This document shows positions 8,309-16,915 of a stretch of 47,107 bases of DNA, piece after piece (within the stretch, counting starts at the first letter, position 1; each line of letters opens with the position of its first letter). Both the position numbers and the translations under genes were made by a program. Under the pieces are notes generated by a model. It saw only the letters and a list, made by a program, of their open reading frames with translations. It had not been told where the DNA came from and made no database searches. This DNA comes from UBA6398 sp963660485 (GTDB lineage Bacteria > Bacteroidota > Bacteroidia > Bacteroidales > Bacteroidaceae): contig CAVKYH010000017.1 in the NCBI GenBank assembly GCA_963660485.1, forward strand, positions 1 to 47,107, written 5' to 3'.

Positions 8309-9697
8309 TTAGAATTGGAAGTATATGAATGCGGCAGGCTCTGCACCGAAAACAATTGTGGCTGCCACGATTGCGATATAGGCTATCCGCCTTGCAAGGC
8401 ACGGCATGTTTTGAAACACATTGGTTATAGGCTTTTGCTTGCCCGTCTTGTATTCAACAATAAAGAGCATCGCTGCCGCAACCAAAGCTATCAGGGAATG
8501 GGTGGCAGATGGCGGAATTGCCGTGAGGTTTACAAACGAGAACATTCGCATTGCATAACCGGCGGCACTCGCTATGTCGGCGCTGCGGAATATCATAAAA
8601 CCGAAAACAACGCAGGCAAACGTGAGCAGACCCATTATGCTGGAGGGAATGTTGCGTTTCTCAAGTTTTCGGAAAGGCGCGAACAAAAGGGCGTTGTATA
8701 TTCCCCACGCCACAAACGTCCAGTTTGCGCCGTGCCAAAGTCCCGAGAGCAGGAAAACGAGGAATGTGTTGCGTATCTTGTGGCTGCGTCCTCCGCCAAG
8801 CGGTATATAAATGTAGTCGCGAAACCAATTCATGAGGGTAACGTGCCAGCGCCGCCAGAATTCAGAGATGCTTTTCGAGAGATACGGTGCGCGGAAATTC
8901 TCCGACAGTTCTATTCCCAACAGTTTCGCACTTCCTATTGCAATATCGGAATATCCCGAAAAATCGCAATAGATTTCAATCGTGAAAAGCAGCGCGCCGT
9001 AGGCAAGAACCAGGCTGCCTTGCGAATCCCACCCGGAGAAAATTCCCGAAACTGTCTCGGCGCAATTGTCAGCTATCACCATTTTCTTGAAAAGCCCTAT
9101 TATGAGCCTTTGCAGTCCCTCTACGCTTTGAGCGTAACAGAATGTGCGGCGGTTTTGAAAGAAGGGAATCATTCGTCCCGCCCTTTCTATCGGCCCTGCC
9201 ACAAGCTGCGGAAAGAATGCAATGAATGTGGCGTAGGCTACAAAGTTGCGCGTGGCGGGAATGTCGTTGCGATAGATGTCGACGAGGTAGGAAATGCTTT
9301 GGAAAGTGTAGAAACTTATGCCGGCGGGGAGTATTATGTTGAGCGTAACAAAGGTGGCGTCAATGTGAAGCAATGCCGCCAAATCCGAGAGCGACTGCGC
9401 AAAGAAGTTGAAGTATTTGAATACGCCGAGAGTTGCTGCGCACAATGTTATTCCCGATATCAATATGATTTTCCGGCGTTTCTTGTTTCGTGATTGCTCT
9501 ATTGCCAGACCTGTGGCGTAGGTGGCAAAGCTCATAAGCACTATTATTATGAGTAGACGGGCGTCCCACCAGCCGTAGAACAAGTAGCTTGCCGCGAGAA
9601 GCAGGAGGTTTTGTAGCTTGACGCTTTTGCGCAACGCCCAATAAAGGAAGAATACGGCCGGCAAGAACAACAGATAGGCGGTGGACGTGAATTGCAT
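8309..9697 (-). CDS. MBOAT family O-acyltransferase (AlgI-like)
   Basis: A 462-residue polytopic membrane protein of the AlgI/DltB MBOAT family, which passes acyl groups from a cytoplasmic donor to an acceptor outside the membrane. Key marks are the EFWRRWHVTL segment (280-289, with H285) and the SGLWHGANWTF segment with the catalytic histidine H322. The typical ILPAGISFYTFQ motif is at 122-133. It is the first gene of a two-gene unit with the SGNH-like partner at 7402-8298, the usual arrangement for acetylation of exopolysaccharide or wall polymers. No polymer-synthesis genes adjoin it, so the substrate cannot be named. Confidence 0.9.
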   Translation of the reverse strand: MQFTSTAYLLFLPAVFFLYWALRKSVKLQNLLLLAASYLFYGWWDARLLIIIVLMSFATYATGLAIEQSRNKKRRKIILISGITLCAATLGVFKYFNFFAQSLSDLAALLHIDATFVTLNIILPAGISFYTFQSISYLVDIYRNDIPATRNFVAYATFIAFFPQLVAGPIERAGRMIPFFQNRRTFCYAQSVEGLQRLIIGLFKKMVIADNCAETVSGIFSGWDSQGSLVLAYGALLFTIEIYCDFSGYSDIAIGSAKLLGIELSENFRAPYLSKSISEFWRRWHVTLMNWFRDYIYIPLGGGRSHKIRNTFLVFLLSGLWHGANWTFVAWGIYNALLFAPFRKLEKRNIPSSIMGLLTFACVVFGFMIFRSADIASAAGYAMRMFSFVNLTAIPPSATHSLIALVAAAMLFIVEYKTGKQKPITNVFQNMPCLARRIAYIAIVAATIVFGAEPAAFIYFQF

Positions 9698-9743
9698 TAG
9701 CTATAAGAGGGGAGTTGGGGTTGGAGGGGGATTGAAAAACAAA

Positions 9744-9789
9744 GAAAACAGTATTGGAGTGATACTTCGGTCATTCCGCAACTGTTTTC
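9744..9789 (-). terminator. Terminator after nagB
   Basis: GAAAACAGT pairs with ACTGTTTTC, with an inner GGAGTGA/TCATTCC stem. On the minus strand a T-rich tract (TTTGTTTTTC) follows it. Confidence 0.75.
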
Positions 9790-9808
9790 TGTGGATTTTG
9801 AGTGGGAT

Positions 9809-10600
9809 TTAGAGTTGGTCTTTCTCTATATCCTTGAAATATTTATAGGTTCCCACTTTGAGTTCGTCGGTAGCTGCGTCGTCGCATACTATGATGCCGT
9901 GGCGGTGGAGTTGCAGTGCGCTTATTGTCCACATTTGAGTAACTGCGCCTTCCACTGCTGCTTGCAGTGCTTGTGCTTTGTTGTGTCCGTTGCAGAGGAT
10001 AAGCACTTCCTTTGCAGCCATCACAGTGCCAACGCCTACTGTGAGTGCGTGGGCGGGAACGTCTTCCACGCTGCCGCCGAAGAAACGGGAGTTGGCTATT
10101 CTTGTGTCGGTGGTGAGTGTCTTGACGCGGGTGAGCGAATTGAGCGAAGAGCCCGGCTCGTTGAATGCGATGTGTCCGTCGGGGCCGATGCCGCCTATAA
10201 AGAGGTCGATGCCGCCTGCCTTTGCTATTTTCTCCTCATATTCTGCACATTCCTTCTCAAGGTTTTCTGCGTTGCCGTTGAGAATGTGAATGTTTTCTTT
10301 GGGGCAGTCGATATGGTTGAAGAGGTTTTTTGCCATGAAAGAGTGATAGCTTTCGGGGTGGCTCTCGGGAAGTCCCACATATTCGTCCATATTGAACGTG
10401 AGTACGTTTTTGAAGCTCACTCGTCCTTCCTTATAGGCTTTAACCAGGTTCTGATACATGCCAATGGGCGAAGAACCGGTGGGAAGTCCCAGCACAAAGG
10501 GGTGCTCTGCTGTGGGCGCAGCCGCATTTATCTTGTTTACCACATAGTCTGCCGCCCATTGCGACAACTTTTCGTAATTCGGTTCGATTATAACTCTCAT
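9809..10600 (-). CDS. nagB: Glucosamine-6-phosphate deaminase
   Basis: Converts glucosamine 6-phosphate to fructose 6-phosphate and ammonia, feeding amino sugars into glycolysis. The 263 residues match the usual length (E. coli 266). Active-site residues fall at canonical numbers: D72 in FNMDEYVGL, and D141, H143 and E148 in GPDGHIAFNEPG. It is monocistronic, with a well-formed Bacteroidota promoter upstream and a terminator downstream. No nagA or other amino-sugar gene lies nearby. Confidence 0.95.
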   Translation of the reverse strand: MRVIIEPNYEKLSQWAADYVVNKINAAAPTAEHPFVLGLPTGSSPIGMYQNLVKAYKEGRVSFKNVLTFNMDEYVGLPESHPESYHSFMAKNLFNHIDCPKENIHILNGNAENLEKECAEYEEKIAKAGGIDLFIGGIGPDGHIAFNEPGSSLNSLTRVKTLTTDTRIANSRFFGGSVEDVPAHALTVGVGTVMAAKEVLILCNGHNKAQALQAAVEGAVTQMWTISALQLHRHGIIVCDDAATDELKVGTYKYFKDIEKDQL

Positions 10601-10638
10601 GATGATTTGTTTTTACGTCAGTTCAATATGATATATTG

Positions 10639-10670
10639 CAAAATTAGTCATTCTTTTTCTTCCTTGCAAA
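10639..10670 (-). promoter_or_regulatory. nagB promoter
   Basis: On the minus strand, TTTG (-33) is followed after exactly 20 bp by TAATTTTG (-7). This fits the Bacteroidota TTTG-N19-21-TAnnTTTG consensus. Transcription would start about 30-35 bp before the nagB ATG. Confidence 0.7.
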
Positions 10671-10814
10671 CGGCTCAGGGGATTTTACTCGAAAAGATAC
10701 GGACCTTTTTGTAAAAAGATGCGGAGTTTTGGTAATAACACCATGGTATTTATAGAAAACGCCCCTGTAATATTTCCAAACCAAGCGTTCAAATTTCTAT
10801 TTCGTCCGTTCAGT

Positions 10815-10920
10815 TTGTCTTACTTCGAACGTTCAACGTGCTTACTTCGAACGATCAACGTGCTTACTTCGTACGTTCAACGTGTTTACTTCGAACGAAG
10901 TAAGACAAACTCATCAGGTA
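10815..10920 (+). repeat. 94-bp TIR element of 22-bp units, copy B
   Basis: Same length (10815-10908) and layout as copy A at 591-684 but in the opposite orientation. It has 13-bp terminal inverted repeats TTGTCTTACTTCG and CGAAGTAAGACAA, and three 22-bp units ending CAACGTG. The variable dinucleotide after TTCG is mostly AA or TA here, against GT or AC in copy A. The rest of the 10671-11050 gap between nagB and the S9 peptidase gene shows no gene. Confidence 0.85.
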
Positions 10921-11053
10921 TTAAGGGAATTTTCAAGGCTTAAAAACTATTTCCGTACAGCAATCATTTGAATTATATGCCTTGAAAATCTTCAGAGATT
11001 TGATGTTGGTTTCCGCTTGATTGTCTGGTAGCCGTAGAAACCTTATAAAACGC

Positions 11054-11085
11054 AAGCGGGAGAGCATCTGAATGCCCTCCCGCTT
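11054..11085 (-). terminator. Terminator after the S9 peptidase gene
   Basis: AAGCGGGAG pairs with CTCCCGCTT, with an inner GCAT/ATGC pairing. On the minus strand it is followed by GCGTTTTATAA. Confidence 0.7.
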
Positions 11086-11116
11086 GGTGAATCTGCTTGC
11101 AGAATATGGGGTGAAA

Positions 11117-13198
11117 TCAATATTCCACTCTGTTGTTTATCATGTCTTCGGTGTTCCAAGGAGCAGGTGCGCCGCCAAGGTATTTGTTGAACCATTCCAG
11201 GTGGGCGTTGTAGTATACCGGCATGGAATTGAGCGTGCTTGGCCAATGTCCGTCGTTCTTGAAAACAATCAGGCGCGACGGTATGCCCAAAGTTTGCAAC
11301 ACCGAGAAATATTGCAGGCTCTGAGTGTAGGACACGCGGTAGTCTCTCTCGCCGGTGATTATCAGCGTGGGAGTTTTGAAGTTCTTCACGTATTGCGAGG
11401 GCGAGAACTTTTTGTAGAGCTCGGAATTCCACGGCTGTCCCTGCAAGTCGAAATTAGGGAACCACAGTTCTTCGGTCGTTCCCCACATAGAGGGGAGGTC
11501 GTAAAGTCCCATCATCGAAGCAAGACATTTGAACGGGTGTTTCTGTCCTTGCAGCCAGTTCATGAAATATCCGCCATACGACCAGCCCATAGCCCCCATA
11601 CGGTCGGCATCTACATAGGGCAGTTGGGCAAGAGCCTCGGCAGCAAGTATCACGTCCTCATAAGGTTTCCCGCCCCAGTCGCCCGAAATGGCACGTGTGA
11701 AAGCCTGACCATAACCAGTGGAGCCGTGGGGATTGGGATAGGCCACCACATAGCCCGCGCCGGGATAAACCTGCCAGTCTCCTCTGAACGAATCCATCCA
11801 TTGCATCTGCGGACCTCCGTGCACGTTTATCACAAGCGGATATTTCTTTGAAGCATCGAAATTGTGGGGCTTAACAATGAAAATCTCCACGCTGTCTCCG
11901 CCTGCACCCTTTATCCACATCGTTTCGGAGGGACGTATGTCAACTTCGGCTTCAAGTTCCTTGTTCAGGAAAGTGAGTTGTTCTTCCTTCGCATTCTTCT
12001 TGTTCAACTTGCGGCGGTAAAGGGCCGAAGGCTTGCCCGTGGAAGAATATGAATAATAGGCGTAGCCGTCGTTGCTTATATCAAACGAACCAATAGCGCG
12101 GTTTGAAATAAGTTCGTCAATCTTCATAGAGTTGATATCAATGGAAAACAAAGGCGAATAACCTCTCTGTTCCCCAAGGAAATAGATGCGCTTGGAATCT
12201 TCGCTCCATTTGTAATCGTCCACCCAGTTGTCGAATTTCTCGGATATGATTTTCTTTTCGCCCGTTGCGCGGTTGTATAAAGCCAAACGGAAGCGGTCGC
12301 TCTCGTAACTCTCCACCTTTTGCAAACGATAAGCAATCCATTTGCCGTCGGGAGAATATTGCGGCGAACCGTCCCACGCCGGATTGTCGGGAGTAAGACA
12401 TTTGGCCTCGCCGCCATTGACCGAAACTGTCCAAAGGTCGCAGTTGGTATTAGCCTCGGGGTTATCGGTGTGGTTGCTCACATAGCAGATTTCCTTAGAG
12501 TCGGGCGAGAAACAAAAACCACCATCGGCACCGCTTGGCGAAAACACAGGAGAGACAAATTCCCCGGGAGTAACATCGGTATATGTCTTGGAGTTCACGT
12601 CAAACACAATGATATGTTGGTAACGACCATCTGAATAACTCGTCCAATGACGGTACAGCAGTTTGTCGGCAATATGCGCCTGCACCGGACCTTCGGCTTT
12701 CTTCTTGGCAAGTTCCAAATTCTTCTTTCCGTCGGCACCGGCTTCGGGATAAACATCGGCCACAAACGCCACATAGTTGTTGTCGGGAGAAACAAGAGGA
12801 GAACTTACGCCCAATTCGTAATCAGTAATCTGACGTTTCTCGCCGCTCTTGATGTCCATGTGAAACAATTGCGCCTTGCCATTAGCATATCCTGTATAGA
12901 AAACACCGCTTCCGTCTTTGTCCCAAACGGGAGAATAACTAACACCATCACTGCTCTTCAACTCCAATTGGGGCGTCTTTGCTTTCAAGTCAATTTGTGC
13001 GATGTTGGATTTGGAACTGTGCTCGCTAAGGTTCATGCTGCTCTGCGCCATAATCAACTTGCTTTTGTCGGGAGAGAGCGAAAATCCATAGACACTCTTT
13101 ATCTTGTAGATGTCCTGGATTGTAAATGCTCGCTTTTGTGCATTTGCTTGTGGCAACGTGAAGCACAAAGCGATTGCAAATAAATTTAGTTTGTTCAT
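11117..13198 (-). CDS. Secreted S9 family prolyl oligopeptidase (DPP5-like)
   Basis: A 693-residue serine peptidase with a signal peptide (FAIALCFTLPQANAQ). An N-terminal beta-propeller (WD40-like PD40 repeats, such as FSPDSKEI and YSPDGKWIAY) is followed by an alpha/beta hydrolase domain from about 440. The triad is visible: S540 in GWSYGGYF, D619 in GERDYRV and H651 in NDGHWPS. Size and arrangement match Porphyromonas dipeptidyl peptidase 5, which trims dipeptides in the periplasm for peptide uptake. The start is placed at the ATG at 13198, giving a clean signal peptide; the open frame extends 23 codons further without a good start context. Confidence 0.88.
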   Translation of the reverse strand: MNKLNLFAIALCFTLPQANAQKRAFTIQDIYKIKSVYGFSLSPDKSKLIMAQSSMNLSEHSSKSNIAQIDLKAKTPQLELKSSDGVSYSPVWDKDGSGVFYTGYANGKAQLFHMDIKSGEKRQITDYELGVSSPLVSPDNNYVAFVADVYPEAGADGKKNLELAKKKAEGPVQAHIADKLLYRHWTSYSDGRYQHIIVFDVNSKTYTDVTPGEFVSPVFSPSGADGGFCFSPDSKEICYVSNHTDNPEANTNCDLWTVSVNGGEAKCLTPDNPAWDGSPQYSPDGKWIAYRLQKVESYESDRFRLALYNRATGEKKIISEKFDNWVDDYKWSEDSKRIYFLGEQRGYSPLFSIDINSMKIDELISNRAIGSFDISNDGYAYYSYSSTGKPSALYRRKLNKKNAKEEQLTFLNKELEAEVDIRPSETMWIKGAGGDSVEIFIVKPHNFDASKKYPLVINVHGGPQMQWMDSFRGDWQVYPGAGYVVAYPNPHGSTGYGQAFTRAISGDWGGKPYEDVILAAEALAQLPYVDADRMGAMGWSYGGYFMNWLQGQKHPFKCLASMMGLYDLPSMWGTTEELWFPNFDLQGQPWNSELYKKFSPSQYVKNFKTPTLIITGERDYRVSYTQSLQYFSVLQTLGIPSRLIVFKNDGHWPSTLNSMPVYYNAHLEWFNKYLGGAPAPWNTEDMINNRVEY

Positions 13199-13283
13199 AT
13201 AAGCTTTATCTGTTGTTTTGATTCGTTTCGTCAGGATTGTTTCTCGGAGAAAAACAAAGCAATACATGCTGATTTTTATACTG

Positions 13284-13291
13284 CAAATTTA
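13284..13291 (-). promoter_or_regulatory. Candidate -7 box for the S9 peptidase gene
   Basis: TAAATTTG on the minus strand matches the Bacteroidota -7 consensus, 86 bp before the start. The nearest TTTG is 26 bp upstream, too far for a standard -33. Confidence 0.4.
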
Positions 13292-13305
13292 GCACTAAAT
13301 GCAAT

Positions 13306-13342
13306 AAAAAGACGCATCAAACAAATATTGGTGCGTCTTTTT
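13306..13342 (-). terminator. Terminator after the RNase G gene
   Basis: A perfect 11-bp stem, AAAAAGACGCA with TGCGTCTTTTT, around a 15-nt loop. It has A/T runs on both sides. Confidence 0.85.
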
Positions 13343-13363
13343 GCTATCTGCGTAGGGTTATAC

Positions 13364-14941
13364 CTATTTCATTTCGAGCTTTTGCTTTACAGAAATGTCC
13401 TCGCCATTGGCATCAACAAATTTGTACTCAAGAAACGGAAGGCTTTGATCGGGAATAACTTTTACTCCAAATTTTGTATATAATTTCCACTTGGCTTTCA
13501 TTGAGAACAAACCGGCGGAAATATAAGCATAAACGTATGGGTGTACGTACAAAACAAATTTCTTTATTCCTGAATCATATAGCGCTTTAAGTTTGCGGTC
13601 GAGAATATCTGCCAAAAGCAATGAAGATTTTATTTTGCCCGTTCCGCCACAAGTGGGACAGGTTTCTTCTACTGCGACTTCGGTTACCGGACGCACTCTT
13701 TGCCTTGTGATTTGCATCAAGCCGAATTTCGATAGCGGCAAAATGTTGTGTCGGGCACGATCGTTCTGCATTGCGAGATTCATTCGCTCGTAGAGTTTCT
13801 GACGATCTTCTGCAAGATTCATATCTATAAAGTCAACAACAATAATGCCTCCCATATCGCGCAACCGTAACTGTCTTGCCAATTCATCGGCTGCCCCAAG
13901 GTTTACTTCCAATGCGTTTGCTTCCTGACCATCGGGGTTTTTGGCGCGATTGCCGCTGTTTACGTCCACCACATGCAGGGCTTCGGTATGTTCTATAATG
14001 AGATATGCTCCGTGTTTATAGGTAACGGTTCGTCCGAAAGCCGACTTGATTTGTTTTGTTACTCCGTAATTGTCGAAAATAGGAATTTTACCATCGTAAA
14101 ATTTCACAAGATCTTTGCTTTCCGGCGCTATAAGATGAAGATATCCTGAGATTTCATCGGCGATATCCTTGTCATTGACGAAAACATTCTCGAACGAAGG
14201 ATTATACATGTCGCGTAACAAGGCTGATGCTCTTCCTATTTCTTCGTAGACAAGGGTAGGGCGCTTTTGCGTGTTGGCTGCTTTTCTGAAAGCATCGTGG
14301 CATCGTTTTAGCAACGCTTTCATTTCGCTGTCGAGTTCCGATGCTCTTTTTCCCTCTGCCACTGTGCGAATTATTACGCCGAAGTTGCGCGGTTTTATGC
14401 TGTATACAAGTTGTTTCAACCTTGCTCTTTCTGCATCGCTTTTGATTTTTGACGAAACGGAAACTTTATCGCTGAAAGGTATAAGCACTATATTTCGTCC
14501 GGCAAAAGACAGTTCGCCACACATACGTGGTCCTTTTGTGGAAATAGGTTCCTTTGCCACTTGCACGAGTATTTCCGAGCCGGCTTGTAGTATATCGCCG
14601 ATTTTCCCGTTTTTGGGAAGGTCTGCTTCTGGAGTCAGTTTTATTTGTTCCAAAGGCTTGTAGTTTCCTGCGGCGATGTTTTTTTCGTATTGCAATGCGG
14701 TGTTGAAATGAAAGCCGAGGTCCAAATAATGCAGAAATGCCTCTCGTTCGTAACCAACGTCAACAAAACAGGCATTTAGTGCGGGTAACAATTTCTTTAC
14801 CTTGGCTATATATATATTGCCTACGGCATTGCTTTCGGCGCGTTTTTCGCTTTGGTATTCAACGAGCCTCTTGTCTTCGAGAAGTGCTATTGATATGTCT
14901 TTTGGGCATACATTTACTATTACTTCGCTTGTCATTTTCAT
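13364..14941 (-). CDS. rng: Ribonuclease E/G family protein
   Basis: An endoribonuclease of the RNase G/E catalytic type, involved in rRNA maturation and mRNA decay. Its 525 residues are RNase G-sized, with no long degradosome scaffold tail. An N-terminal S1-like RNA-binding domain (about 36-130) is followed by the DNase I-like catalytic part with metal-binding D326 (HVVDVNSG) and D370 (IIVVDFIDM). The zinc-link CPTCGGTG follows at 428-435. The gene lies downstream of HU and the 29-aa protein, but a terminator between them suggests its own transcript. Confidence 0.92.
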   Translation of the reverse strand: MKMTSEVIVNVCPKDISIALLEDKRLVEYQSEKRAESNAVGNIYIAKVKKLLPALNACFVDVGYEREAFLHYLDLGFHFNTALQYEKNIAAGNYKPLEQIKLTPEADLPKNGKIGDILQAGSEILVQVAKEPISTKGPRMCGELSFAGRNIVLIPFSDKVSVSSKIKSDAERARLKQLVYSIKPRNFGVIIRTVAEGKRASELDSEMKALLKRCHDAFRKAANTQKRPTLVYEEIGRASALLRDMYNPSFENVFVNDKDIADEISGYLHLIAPESKDLVKFYDGKIPIFDNYGVTKQIKSAFGRTVTYKHGAYLIIEHTEALHVVDVNSGNRAKNPDGQEANALEVNLGAADELARQLRLRDMGGIIVVDFIDMNLAEDRQKLYERMNLAMQNDRARHNILPLSKFGLMQITRQRVRPVTEVAVEETCPTCGGTGKIKSSLLLADILDRKLKALYDSGIKKFVLYVHPYVYAYISAGLFSMKAKWKLYTKFGVKVIPDQSLPFLEYKFVDANGEDISVKQKLEMK

Positions 14942-15035
14942 CGTTTATGTCGTAAAGAAAACAATCTGTTGGTTTCTTCACGGCTGTTTCTTTTATTTAT
15001 CGTAAGGCATTTGCATCCCGGGCATGAGTTATAAA

Positions 15036-15096
15036 AAACAAGAACAAACTAACGCTCCGCATTTTCTTGCTGCAAGCGAATAGTTTGTCCTTGTTT
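15036..15096 (-). terminator. Terminator after the 29-aa protein gene
   Basis: 16-bp arms (AAACAAGAACAAACTA with TAGTTTGTCCTTGTTT, one mismatch). On the minus strand a T-run follows the stem. Confidence 0.8.
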
Positions 15097-15121
15097 CTTT
15101 AAGATATTGCGGAGAATAGGC

Positions 15122-15211
15122 TTATTTGCTCTTATGTCTGTTCTTACGCAATCTTTTTTTACGCTTGTGAGTTGACATCTTATGTCTTTTCTTCTTTTTT
15201 CCGCTTGGCAT
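15122..15211 (-). CDS. AURKAIP1/COX24-type 29-aa basic protein
   Basis: A tiny open frame starting MPSGKKKKRHKMSTHK and ending RLRKNRHKSK. It has 29 residues, mostly K, R and H. Bacteroidota genomes carry an almost identical short protein annotated as an AURKAIP1/COX24 domain protein, related to the mitochondrial small-subunit protein mS38, so a ribosome-associated role is likely. It lies 71 bp downstream of the HU gene on the same strand and is followed by its own terminator. The near-perfect family match makes it convincing despite its length. Confidence 0.85.
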   Translation of the reverse strand: MPSGKKKKRHKMSTHKRKKRLRKNRHKSK

Positions 15212-15282
15212 TGTGATTAAATTTAAAAGTTCTTGTATGTTATGTTTTCAGTTTTGTCTACAATAGTTTCTTGTGCGGAAAC

Positions 15283-15558
15283 TTATTGTTTAACAGAGCT
15301 GACAAATGTCTTTGCCGGTTTGAAAGCTGGGATATTGTGCTCGGGGATTTCGATAGTTGTATTCTTCGAAATATTGCGTGCAACTTTCTTCGCGCGCTTT
15401 TTCAAAATAAAGCTGCCGAATCCGCGAAGGTAAACGTTCTCGCCACTTTCGAGCGAGCCTTTGACCGAAGTCATAAACGCTTCAACCGTTGTTAGAACTG
15501 TAGCTTTATCTATACCAGTCTGTTTCGAAATTTCATTTACAATTTCTGCTTTAGTCAT
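15283..15558 (-). CDS. HU/IHF family DNA-binding protein
   Basis: A 91-residue nucleoid protein. The family pattern is clear: N-terminal helices (MTKAEIVNEISKQTGIDK), the central LRGFGSF turn and a basic DNA-binding arm ending IPAFKPAKTF. It binds and bends DNA as a dimer. The 29-aa basic protein gene follows 71 bp downstream and may share the transcript. Confidence 0.94.
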   Translation of the reverse strand: MTKAEIVNEISKQTGIDKATVLTTVEAFMTSVKGSLESGENVYLRGFGSFILKKRAKKVARNISKNTTIEIPEHNIPAFKPAKTFVSSVKQ

Positions 15559-15616
15559 AACGATTATCGTATAATGTATGTTTGTTATTATTGTCTGTGA
15601 ATTCTGAATTTGCGTG

Positions 15617-15624
15617 CAAAGTTA
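15617..15624 (-). promoter_or_regulatory. Candidate -7 box for the HU gene
   Basis: TAACTTTG on the minus strand, 59 bp before the HU start. No clear -33 element is seen. Confidence 0.4.
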
Positions 15625-15716
15625 TATTTTTCTCTTGATATATAGAAATATGCACTCTCTATTTTTAGACAATTCTAACGTTTTGTCCCTATTTTGCTTG
15701 AGAAAATCCGAGCCTG

Positions 15717-16613
15717 TTATGATTTTTCTTCCTGGTCGAAAACTTTGGTGAACGATTCGGGTGCCGGAGTTTCAAATCTCAGCGGTTCACGGGTGCGTGG
15801 GTGATACAAGCACAGACAGTAGGCGTGAAGACACAGACGTCCGGCGGGGTCGGGGGCATTGCCGTATTTCACGTCTCCACACACGGGGTGCCCGATGTCT
15901 TGCATGTGAACGCGTATCTGGTTTTTTCGTCCTGTGTCCAATTTCAATTCTACCAAAGAGAAACGTTCTGACGATTGCAAGGTGCGGAAATGCGTCAGGG
16001 CATATTTCCCGCCGTTGTCTACCGGCGAACTTTCCGTGATATAGTCGTCATTGTCTTTCAGCCAACTCTCTATGGAGCCTTGCTTTTGCTCCATTTTTCC
16101 TTCTACAAGCGCCATGTATCGCCGGTCTGTAACTATTTGCTTCCAGTTGTGCTCGAGTATTTGTTCGGTTTCAATGTTTTTTGCATACACCATAAGTCCT
16201 GATGTGTCTCGGTCAAGACGATGAACCACGTGGGACGTACATTTTTGATGCGATTGCCTCAGGTGGTCGTCCAATACCGTCTTTACATTATATGGATGGT
16301 GTGGCGCGGGGGCAGAAAGTATGCCCGGATTTTTGTCAACTATAATAATATCGCGGTCTTCGTAGACTATTCTTACAAATTTGCTGTTCATCGTTCCGGA
16401 ATGCTTGTGGCGGCTTATCTCTACCGTCATGCCGGGAGTTAAAGCAAAGTTGTGCTTTGTGGTAATGTTCTTGTTTACCATCACACCGCCGTTGGTAAGA
16501 ATGGCTTTTGCCTTGGTGCGGCTTATACCAAAGAGTGCATTCTCTACAAACGGCAAAAGTTCGTCGTTTTTCTTTACCGTGAACGATAAATATTTGGATT
16601 GTCTTTTGTTCAT
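15717..16613 (-). CDS. RluA-family 23S rRNA pseudouridine synthase
   Basis: Isomerises uridine to pseudouridine in rRNA. 298 residues. An N-terminal S4 RNA-binding domain (about 11-65) is followed by the catalytic domain with HRLDRDTSG at 131-139, where D134 is the catalytic aspartate. The late motif GRKNQIRVHMQDIGHPVCGD is complete. The ATG at 16613 is preferred over an upstream TTG at 16640, because a TAnnTTTG promoter box covers 16638-16645 and would place the TTG before the transcript start. The exact RluA, RluC or RluD target cannot be told from sequence alone. Confidence 0.9.
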   Translation of the reverse strand: MNKRQSKYLSFTVKKNDELLPFVENALFGISRTKAKAILTNGGVMVNKNITTKHNFALTPGMTVEISRHKHSGTMNSKFVRIVYEDRDIIIVDKNPGILSAPAPHHPYNVKTVLDDHLRQSHQKCTSHVVHRLDRDTSGLMVYAKNIETEQILEHNWKQIVTDRRYMALVEGKMEQKQGSIESWLKDNDDYITESSPVDNGGKYALTHFRTLQSSERFSLVELKLDTGRKNQIRVHMQDIGHPVCGDVKYGNAPDPAGRLCLHAYCLCLYHPRTREPLRFETPAPESFTKVFDQEEKS

Positions 16614-16637
16614 ACGTCGCGCATTTATATTGGTTTG

Positions 16638-16645
16638 CAAAGGTA
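16638..16645 (-). promoter_or_regulatory. -7 box deciding the RluA-type gene start
   Basis: TACCTTTG on the minus strand matches TAnnTTTG and lies 25 bp before the chosen ATG. It implies a short leader and rules out translation from the TTG inside the box. Confidence 0.5.
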
Positions 16646-16695
16646 AGAATAGTTTCGCGCAAATGAAAAAAAACGAGGTCTGATATTATTAAAAA

Positions 16696-16752
16696 CTAGG
16701 TCAGACATAATTTAAACTAGATGCCTTGGAATTTAAATTATGTCTGACCTAG
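16696..16752 (+). repeat. 57-bp palindromic repeat, copy 3
   Basis: Ends CTAGGTCAGA and TCTGACCTAG, centre AGATGCCTTGG, with arms complementary at all but one position. The outer ends are extended by AAAAA/TTTTT. Compared with copy 2 the outer stem bases have changed on both sides together (GATGTC/GACATC to TAGGTC/GACCTA). A half-arm (CGAGGTCTGATATTATTAAA) precedes it at about 16674. It lies in the divergent gap between the RluA-type and M23 genes. Confidence 0.85.
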
Positions 16753-16864
16753 TTTTTCCGTTAAGCGCATGCCGTAAATACGGCTCACAACAGCAAGAAA
16801 GTTAAAAACTTATAACATCGCAACTTTTACGCATAAAGATATCGTGTATATGAAATTAAATCGC

Positions 16865-16872
16865 TATATTTG
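16865..16872 (+). promoter_or_regulatory. Candidate -7 box for the M23-to-folE gene run
   Basis: TATATTTG matches the -7 consensus, 44 bp before the M23 peptidase start. No convincing -33 element is seen. Confidence 0.4.
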
Positions 16873-16915
16873 CAATGTACGATAACTAACGGTCGGGAAA
16901 CGGCCATGAAAATCA

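Noticed and set aside
8237..9493. Long plus-strand open frame opposite the MBOAT gene
   Set aside because: It is antisense to a well-supported membrane enzyme and its composition (Cys, Tyr and charged residues throughout) is that of a shadow frame.
13199..13267. Extra 23 codons before the S9 peptidase signal peptide
   Set aside because: They would bury the signal peptide; the ATG at 13198 gives a normal exported precursor.
16614..16640. Upstream TTG start for the RluA-type gene
   Set aside because: A TAnnTTTG promoter box covers it, so it would not be within the transcript.
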